Below are positions 63,709 to 64,000 of a stretch of DNA of 64,000 bases, in pieces (the first letter of the stretch is position 1; every line of letters starts with the position of its first letter). This stretch comes from Diplonema papillatum (lineage: Eukaryota > Euglenozoa > Diplonemea > Diplonemida > Diplonemidae): assembly GCA_030068145.1 (NCBI GenBank), contig JAPJBO010000052.1:186001-250000 (forward strand), given 5' to 3'. The translations under genes were made by a program, and so were the position numbers. Below the pieces are notes generated by a model. It was not told where the DNA came from. It ran no database searches and worked only from the letters and a program-made list of their open reading frames with translations.

Positions 63709-64000
63709 CTGTTTCAGTAAGGAAGCGGTGTAGGCAAGAAGTAGTCAAAGCGCGCATGCGCACACACACACACAGACACGCACACGCACGCACAACTCAT
63801 GCATGCCAAAAACAAACGAATGGGCAAGCAAACGGACTACCGCGCGCCAACACGCACTGCCCACATACGAATATAAGTTATGCGCATGCTATGCACGTTT
63901 TGCTGCGAAAGAACCCATTTGACGAGGCTATAAGCTGCCGGCTTCTAAAGCGAGCTTCCACTCTGCAACCCCGCCTGGTGCCAGGTGGTGGGGATGCTGC
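63709..64000 (-). other. WDR7-like intron and window edge
   Basis: Directly upstream of the acceptor lies a (ca)n and cgcaca-rich tract (63755-63795), which reads as GT/GC-rich on the gene strand. No upstream exon is recognisable before the window ends. Confidence 0.55.

Overview
This is a nuclear window from a eukaryote, most likely a free-living protist. The evidence is cis-introns with GT-AG borders, GC-rich coding blocks in AT-balanced, repeat-filled flanks, and a typical eukaryotic gene set: polycystin channel, SIN1 of TORC2, pyridoxal kinase, cyclin L-like, METTL21-like methyltransferase, PDZ protein, B-box protein and WDR7/rabconnectin-3 beta. Every host gene I can recognise lies on the minus strand. 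That fits long one-directional transcription units as in Euglenozoa (for example diplonemids), but I found no spliced leader RNA or other decisive marker, so the taxon is an inference.

Layout from left to right. 1-2.2 kb: small repeats and a shortened copy of the polycystin 3' end. 2.2-4.9 kb: polycystin channel. 5-11 kb: intergenic DNA with poly-T tracts, a small inverted-repeat element and dispersed repeats. 11.0-15.9 kb: two exons of SIN1 (PH domain exon; CRIM plus Ras-binding-like exon) split by a repeat-rich 3.4 kb intron. 16-23.5 kb: repeats only. 23.7-24.7 kb: pyridoxal kinase. 26.2-29.1 kb: metallophosphoesterase with partial copies on both sides. 30.4-31.2 kb: cyclin L-like. 31.4-42.3 kb: mobile-element land with a 32.4-33.2 kb inverted repeat, a GGAAAC-rich terminal-inverted-repeat element, a decayed Mutator-like transposase gene flanked by 360 bp direct repeats, and a plus-strand gene for an unknown Cys-rich two-module protein. 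42.6-44.5 kb: METTL21-like gene with an array of truncated copies behind it. 46 kb: non-LTR reverse transcriptase relic. 52.5-55.7 kb: B-box exon preceded by five tandem copies of its 5' part. 57.4-58.8 kb: four-PDZ exon. 62.6-63.7 kb: last exon of a WDR7-like gene whose 5' part is off the window.

The strongest unusual theme is local partial gene duplication. Six of the nine host genes sit beside clearly homologous truncated copies of themselves. The most striking case is the B-box gene: four of its five extra units are open, end in GT, start after AG, have lengths divisible by three and differ by in-frame indels, so they could be spliced into a repeat protein of variable length. A second theme is a dispersed repeat (called R2 here) whose minus-type strand holds a pyrimidine tract followed by CAG and at once GTAAGG, the layout of a recursive splice site. 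Two R2 copies sit in sense orientation in the introns of that exon array.

Splice borders, exon limits and repeat ends were read by eye and not checked against RNA or any database.
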